The notes under the pieces are model-generated. The model was not told the origin of the DNA, did not search any database, and saw only the letters and a program-made list of their open reading frames with translations. Of a DNA stretch of 64,000 nt, positions 58,912 to 64,000 are shown one piece after another. The stretch's first letter is position 1. Each line of letters begins with the position of its first letter. The translations under genes and the position numbers were made by a program. The stretch is from the NCBI RefSeq assembly GCF_009707865.1, contig NZ_WMBA01000029.1, positions 23,111 to 87,110 on the forward strand, read 5' to 3'. This DNA comes from Amycolatopsis pithecellobii (GTDB lineage: Bacteria; Actinomycetota; Actinomycetes; Mycobacteriales; Pseudonocardiaceae).

Positions 58912-61410
58912 ATGAGAAACGGTCGATCTATGCGCAAGCCTGCGCGTAAACAATGGCTTGCCGTGAGATTTCTCGTCACCATTGTCGTCCTCGCAACCTC
59001 GATCGGAATGGCCAGCGGAACCGCGCAGGCTGTTGATCCCTTCAACCCCGCAGCGCCCCCGCCGCCACCCGCGGTGCCGGATCATCGCGCGCTGCCCACG
59101 GACGCTGTTCCCGTGTCGCCACCGGATGTGGGGCATCCGCCGACCGATCCGGTGCCGCCGGCCCCGCCGCCGGTGCCGGCACCGACAGCGTCCGATATCG
59201 CGGCGCAGACGGGAAAACCGGTGGAGGTGTCAGCAGAGACCACCCCGACCCGTCAGGTGATGGCCAATCCCGACCGTAGCTTCACCCTGACGTCGAACCG
59301 GGTTCCGGTGCGTGCCCAGAAGAACGGGACGTGGGTGCCGATCGACACCACCCTGCACGCCAACCCGGACGGCACGCTCGCACCCGCCGCGACGACCGAG
59401 AACGTCACCTTCTCCAGCGGCGGCGCCAGTCCTCTGGTGACACTGACCAACGGCGCGGCCTCGCTGTCCCTGTCGTGGCCCACGTCGCTGCCCACACCGC
59501 AGGTGTCCGGGCCGACCGCGACCTATCCCGGCGTGTGGCCGGGCGTGGATCTGCAGCTCACCGCACAGGCTGACTCCTATTCCGAGGTGCTGGTGGTGCA
59601 TGACGCGACCGCCGCCGCGAACCCGAATCTGGCACACCTACACCTGAGCGCGACCGCCACCAACCTGTCCCTGTCCACCGACGCCAACGGCGCGCTGGTT
59701 GCCACCGACCCCAACGGCGCTGTCGTGTTCAACGGCGCCACCCCGGTGATGTGGGACTCGGCCTACGACCCGCAGGCCGGAACCAAGCCCACCGCCGGCA
59801 ACCCCGGCACCGGACACGTCACGACACTGCCGGCCACCACCACGAACACCGCGACCACCAAGACATCCAGCGCCACAACGACGTCCACTGTGGACGTCGC
59901 GATCAACCCACCCGCCTCGGCACTGACCGGGCCCGGGGTGACATATCCGGTCTACATCGATCCGTCGATGAGCCGCGGTGAGGAGTTCTGGGCGGAAGTC
60001 ACCGCGAACGGCTGGTACTACATCAACCAGAACCAGTGGGCCCAGGTCGGGGACTGTGGCACCTGGGCCGGCTGCAACGGGTTGACTGTCGCGCGGTCGT
60101 ACTTCCGGATGGGCACCGAAGACATCTCCGGCCACCCCAACGGGCGCGGCGCACGGGTGTTCAGCGCTCAGTTCTACGCCAACGAGGTCTGGAGCGCGCA
60201 CGCCTGCACCGCCGAGCCGGTCGAGGTTCACCTCGCGGGCGTGATCGACAACAACACCCGCTGGCCCGGACCCGAAGCGGGATGGATCAATACGCAATGG
60301 TCCGCTGCGGGCACCAACTGTGGCAACCCGAACAATGTGGTCTTCGACGTCACCTCCGCAGCGCAGACCGCGGCGGATCAGGGATGGCCGAACCTCACGA
60401 TGGACCTGCGCTCGCCGGACGAGGGCAACCAGTACCAGTGGAAAGAATTCGCCAACAACCCGACGCTGGTCATCAACTACAGCTACCCGCCCAACCCCGC
60501 CGCCGGCCTCGCAGTGTCCAACGCGGTCACCTGCACCGGGCATGCCTACACATCAGATGCGCAGCCGACACTGTATTCGACCGCGACGGACAACAACAAT
60601 CCGCCGCTGAACCCGCAACTGTGGTACGACCTGTACAACGGTGCCGGCACCAGCGCGATCGTGTCCGGGGCCGGTCCGGTCACGATCGCGTCGGGCACGA
60701 CCGGTGCGTGGACCGATACCGTGCCCCTGGCCGGCAGCACGGACTACGAGTTCCGGGTCAACGTCTCCACCCAGCAGGGCACCCCACAAGAGATGTGGGC
60801 CGGGTCTTATAGCCCGTGGTACGGCTTCACCCGGCTCGCGCCTCCGACCCAGGCGCCGTATATCAACAGCTATGACTATCCGGCGAACTACTGGGGCGAG
60901 GCCAGTGACAACCCCGAAGCGGTGTTCTTCTCCACCAACGGTGCCCCCAACATCGCCGGATTCACCTGGACGCTGACCGGCGCGGGCACCGAATCAGTGC
61001 CGCCGGTCAGCGAGTGCAACTACAACCAGACCTTCGGCACCAGTGGCGGCTACGTCGGCGTGGGCAGCGGCGGCTGGACGGGCTTGCGCTTGCCGACCGG
61101 GCTCAGCGTGGGCTACCACACCCTGCATGTGCGCAGCTTCGACTACGCCCACAACCTGTCTCCCGAATCGCAGCCCTACACCTTCTACGTCGCACCCCCC
61201 GCCGGCGCCGCCGGCGGTTGGGTCGAGGCCGAATCCCTGCCCAGCAGCCAGCCCGCGGGCCAAAACATCTCCCTTGGCCCGCAAGGAAACTGCTGCGGTG
61301 TCTCCTGGTCAGGCGGGCAACAGCTGTTGTTCCACGGCAACGCCCAAGGCCAGTCGTTCTCGACGACACTCACCGCACCGATAAGCGGCAACTATGACCT
61401 CGACGCCGGC
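58912..61410 (+). pseudogene. 5' part of a secreted DNRLRE-type protein, interrupted by IS
   Basis: This part encodes 833 residues. The ATG at 58912 follows GGGGATCC. A signal peptide (RKQWLAVRFLVTIVVLATSI ... AQA) is followed by a proline-rich stretch and then beta-rich domains; RSYFRMGTEDISGHPNGRGA, VVFDVTSAAQTAADQGWPN and NPTLVINYSY are characteristic of DNRLRE-type (CBM96-like) domains found in RHS neighbours. The frame runs to TGA at 61411-61413, which is the first three bases of the insertion sequence. Sequence at 62691 continues the same frame, so the host gene is broken only by the element. Confidence 0.82.
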
Positions 61411-61475
61411 TGAGGCGCCCCTGATCTTCCGGACAGTGGATCTACTAAGATCCATTCCGGAAAGTGAGGGAATAG

Positions 61476-61766
61476 GTGTCTCCGAATCGTAGGAAGTTTT
61501 CTCCTGAGTATCGTGACGAGGCGGTCAAGATGGTCCTGGACGGGCCGCGACCGATTGCCGATGTCGCCCGGGAGTTGGGATTAAATTCCGGTACGCTTGG
61601 CAATTGGGTCAATGCTTATCGGAAGGCGAATCCGCAGGAGGAAGAACCGCTTACGTTGAGCGAGCGGGCCCGGCTTCGTGAACTCGAGCGCGAGGTCCGT
61701 GAGCTCCGCATGAAGAACGAGTTCTTGGGAAAAGCGGCGTCCTTCTTCGCCCAGGAATATCGGTGA
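61476..61766 (+). CDS. IS3-family OrfA (DNA-binding transposase subunit)
   Basis: This 96-residue protein has the helix-turn-helix FSPEYRDEAVKMVLDGPRPIADVARELGLNSGTLGNWVN and a leucine-heptad coiled coil (ERARLRELEREVRELRMKNEFLGKAA) used for OrfAB assembly. The start is GTG at 61476. Its TGA overlaps the GTG of orfB; in this family a -1 frameshift in such overlaps makes the active fusion transposase. Confidence 0.92.
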   Translation: MSPNRRKFSPEYRDEAVKMVLDGPRPIADVARELGLNSGTLGNWVNAYRKANPQEEEPLTLSERARLRELEREVRELRMKNEFLGKAASFFAQEYR

Positions 61767-62644
61767 GCAAGAAATTCGCGTTCATCGACGGCGAGAAGGA
61801 CAATTTTCCGCTGATGAAGATGTGCGGTTGGCTGAACGTGTCGAAATCAGGCTATTACGAGTGGCGCGACCGACCGTTGTCTATGACCGCCGAACGCCGT
61901 GAGCGACTGAAGTTGATGATCAAAGCGGTGTTCGATGCCAACCACGGCGCCTATGGCTACCGACGGGTCCACGCGGTGCTGGCCCGCTCCGGCGAGCGGG
62001 TCAGCGACGAGCTCGTGCGGCAATTGATGCGGGAGCTGGACCTGCAGCCCTGCCAGCCCAAGCCGTGGCGACCGACCACCACTGACGGCGACGAGCAGCA
62101 CCGCATCCCCGACCTAGTCCGACGCGACTTCACCGCGGACGCACCCGGCACGAAGCTGGTCGGCGACATTACGTATATCGCGACGGGCGAGGGTTGGCTC
62201 TATTTGGCGACGGCAATTGATTGCTACTCGAAAATGGTGGTTGGCTGGTCAATGGCCGATCATTACAAGGTCCCACTCATCGCGTCTGCGCTCGACATGG
62301 CCGCGAACAATGTCGACCTCTCCGACGGCTGCATTTTTCACTCCGATCGCGGCTCGAACTACACCTCATACGAGTTCGCCAAGAAACTCGAAAGTCTGGA
62401 CATGCGCCAGTCGGTTGGTCGCACCGGGGTATGCTGGGACAACGCAATGGCGGAATCGTTCTTTGGCGCACTGAAAAACGAGTGGATCAATCATGTGAGG
62501 TTTGCCACGCGCGCGGATGCTCGACGAGCTATTGTGCAATACATCGAGGGATTCTATAATCGAAAACGTCTCCACTCGGGACTCGGCTATAGGACCCCAC
62601 TGGAGGTCCACGGCGAGTACCTGAACCTGCAGCTCGCAGCATAA
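61763..62644 (+). CDS. IS3-family OrfB (DDE integrase-type transposase)
   Basis: This 293-residue protein has an HTH_21-type region (GAYGYRRVHAVLARSG) and an rve catalytic core: Asp135 in VGDITYI, Asp195 in FHSDRGSNY and Glu231 in NAMAESFFG, giving the DD(35)E spacing. YNRKRLHSGLGYRTPLE is the usual C-terminal motif. The catalytic triad is complete, so the element can probably still transpose. Confidence 0.95.
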   Translation: MSKKFAFIDGEKDNFPLMKMCGWLNVSKSGYYEWRDRPLSMTAERRERLKLMIKAVFDANHGAYGYRRVHAVLARSGERVSDELVRQLMRELDLQPCQPKPWRPTTTDGDEQHRIPDLVRRDFTADAPGTKLVGDITYIATGEGWLYLATAIDCYSKMVVGWSMADHYKVPLIASALDMAANNVDLSDGCIFHSDRGSNYTSYEFAKKLESLDMRQSVGRTGVCWDNAMAESFFGALKNEWINHVRFATRADARRAIVQYIEGFYNRKRLHSGLGYRTPLEVHGEYLNLQLAA

Positions 62645-62690
62645 ACAATTCCGCTAAATAGCTGTCCGGAAAAAGCGGAGCTCCTCAGGC

Positions 62691-64000
62691 CTCACGAAAG
62701 CCCCGGACTACGGACAACTGTCTTTCACCCTCGACGCCGCATCGCTGGGCTTACCGACCACCGCCCCGGTGGACTGCTACAACCCGACCGTGGCCACGAT
62801 GTACCAAAATCTGGGTGGCGCCTACCTGACGGCGGGAACCCACACGCTCACTGTAACCGTCGTGGGCACCAACAGCGCCTCCACCGGAAACCGGTACATG
62901 GCCGGCATCGACAACGTGTTCCTCGAGCCCAGCAACCAGATCGACATCGAATCCCCGCTGCTGGCACAGGCCACCGATACGTCCGGGCAGAACCACACCC
63001 CGGTACCCGAGGCCAACGACAACGGTTCGAGCTGGCGCGGCGGTGCCCAGCTGCTGTACCCGGCGACTGCGGCGAACCAGGCGGAAAACCTGACCCTCAC
63101 GGTGCCGATCGAGGCCGACTACGCGCTCGGGGTGAACCTCACCACCCGCCCGAATTACGGCACCCTCGAGTTCACTGTGGACAACACCACCGTGCTCGCC
63201 GGCACCGATACCGCTCCCGTCGACACCTATAGCGCGACCGGGTCGTGGATCTACCGTCCCTTCGGGAGCCTGCACCTCACCGCCGGAACGCACATCCTGA
63301 CCGTGACCGTGACCGGCAAGAACACCAGCTCATCCGGGTTCGCCGCCGGCATCGACTACCTCACCGTCGCGGCGATCAACAACATGACCGCAGCCAGCTT
63401 CGGCGCCGCGATGAACAACCACGGCATCGCGGTCGACGGCACCACCCCCGCCAACCTCGACCTCTGGGGTGGCAACGCCTTCTCCAGCGCGGCCCTGGCC
63501 GCCGCCGGCTACGCACCCGGCTCCACCGTCACCGTCTCCGGCTCCACCTTCACCATGCCCGCCGCGACCAACGGCAACGACAACATCATCGCCGACGGGC
63601 AGACAATCCCCCTGCCCACCGGCCAGCAAGTGAAGGCCAACGCCATCGGCCTGCTCGCGGCAAGCACCTGCGGCACCAGCCCCGCCGCACCAGCGCGAAT
63701 CACCTACACCGACGGCACCACCAGCCAAGCGATCGTCCCGTCCGTGCCGGACTTCGTCTACGGCGACAACAACTCCGCCACCGCCGTGCTGTCCTACATC
63801 GACAACTCCACCGCGGTGAAAATGCCCGGCCGGGCCGGCAAGTTCTACGCCGTGTACCTCCCGGCGGACCCGACCAAAACCGTCGCCAAAGTCACCCTGC
63901 CCTACACCGGCACCGGCCAGCTCACCAACACCTGCAACACCGGCACCCCGATCACCGCGGCTCTGCACGTTCTCGCCATGGCACCCCGCCCCGCCACCAG
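62691..64000 (+). pseudogene. 3' part of the IS-interrupted secreted protein, cut by window edge
   Basis: The open frame starts directly after the duplicated GGC and continues the upstream frame as LTKAPDYGQLSFTLDAASLG. It runs without a stop to the window end. It contains repeated beta-sandwich units (two HLTAGTHILTVTVTG-type segments, GTHTLTVTVVGTNSAS and GTHILTVTVTGKNTSS) and a later NMTAASFGAAMNNHGIAVDG segment with a galactose-binding or NEW3-like pattern. With the 5' part it makes one very long extracellular protein, probably a partner or shell for RHS. The true C-terminus is outside the window. Confidence 0.85.

Larger units (their letters stand above)
61411..62687 (+). mobile_element. 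IS3-family insertion sequence, complete, with 3-bp target duplication
   Basis: This 1277-base element has inverted ends TGAGG...TTCCGGACAG (61411-61436) and its complement at 62662-62687, matching at 20 of 26 positions. It is flanked by GGC on both sides (61408-61410 and 62688-62690), a 3-base target duplication as IS3 elements make. It encodes orfA and orfB in overlapping frames. Both ends and both genes look intact, so the insertion is recent. Confidence 0.93.

Noticed and set aside
61476..62644. Treating the IS3 orfA and orfB as passenger genes of the toxin locus
   Set aside because: They lie inside inverted ends with a target duplication and have transposase motifs, so they belong to the element.
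62751..63968. Minus-strand frames in the 3' part of the interrupted gene
   Set aside because: The plus-strand frame continues the upstream protein with conserved repeats, so the minus frames are shadows.
1..64000. CRISPR arrays, rRNA genes, intact tRNA genes, riboswitches
   Set aside because: No regularly spaced direct repeats, rRNA-like stretches, complete cloverleaf or conserved riboswitch core were seen; only the half tRNA-Lys at 45156.

Overview
The window is high-GC DNA with dense, often overlapping genes. F420-type (DDN and LLM) oxidoreductases, a mycofactocin-type SDR and a secreted actinobacterial-style RHS/DNRLRE protein pair all point to an actinomycete; a Pseudonocardiaceae member such as Amycolatopsis is my best guess, from gene content only.

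Region 1 (1-17,240) is a two-block cluster around anthranilate and its CoA thioester. Block A (1185-5204) holds an LLM flavin oxidoreductase, a fused FAD monooxygenase/old-yellow-enzyme protein of the anthraniloyl-CoA / salicylyl-CoA hydroxylase type, an SDR and a RidA enamine deaminase; a FadR-type GntR regulator and an ACS-type MFS carrier follow. Block B (7610-16,720) holds a PaaK-like CoA ligase, a 69-aa protein, a PaaY-like left-handed beta-helix protein, a fused TrpE-TrpG anthranilate synthase, a crotonase with a C-terminal zinc ribbon, two acyl-CoA dehydrogenases and a ketol-acid reductoisomerase, with two Lrp/AsnC regulators. The cluster appears to make anthranilate and then dearomatise its CoA ester. 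That argues for a dedicated, possibly biosynthetic, pathway rather than plain catabolism.

Region 2 (17,421-33,734, all minus strand) looks like an oxidative catabolic or tailoring locus: SDRs, L-2-hydroxyglutarate oxidase, an MhpB-type extradiol dioxygenase, an IclR regulator, a VOC protein, a ribose-type ABC importer, a cupin, a P450 with its own FMN/2Fe-2S reductase, a DDN reductase, an old yellow enzyme and a TetR regulator. NTF2/SnoaL-like domains are fused to three different partners here: an alpha/beta hydrolase, a DUF1330 domain and the P450.

Region 3 (33,791-44,993) is more AT-rich at third positions. It carries a Rieske oxygenase with a divergent VanB-type reductase, then a tartronate-semialdehyde-reductase-like enzyme, an IlvD/Edd dehydratase, hydroxypyruvate isomerase, RidA, an alpha/beta hydrolase without its nucleophilic serine, an MHS-family symporter and TetR and GntR regulators. 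One alpha/beta hydrolase gene is frameshifted.

Region 4 (45,156-52,240) begins with the 5' half of a tRNA-Lys-like gene and is a decaying, partly duplicated array of orphan RHS toxin tips and small immunity-type genes. Region 5 (52,243-64,000) has a 2113-residue secreted RHS/YD-repeat protein divergent from a large secreted DNRLRE-type protein. The latter is cut by an IS3-family element (61,411-62,687) with a 3-bp target duplication; removing the element restores the reading frame, which runs off the right edge.
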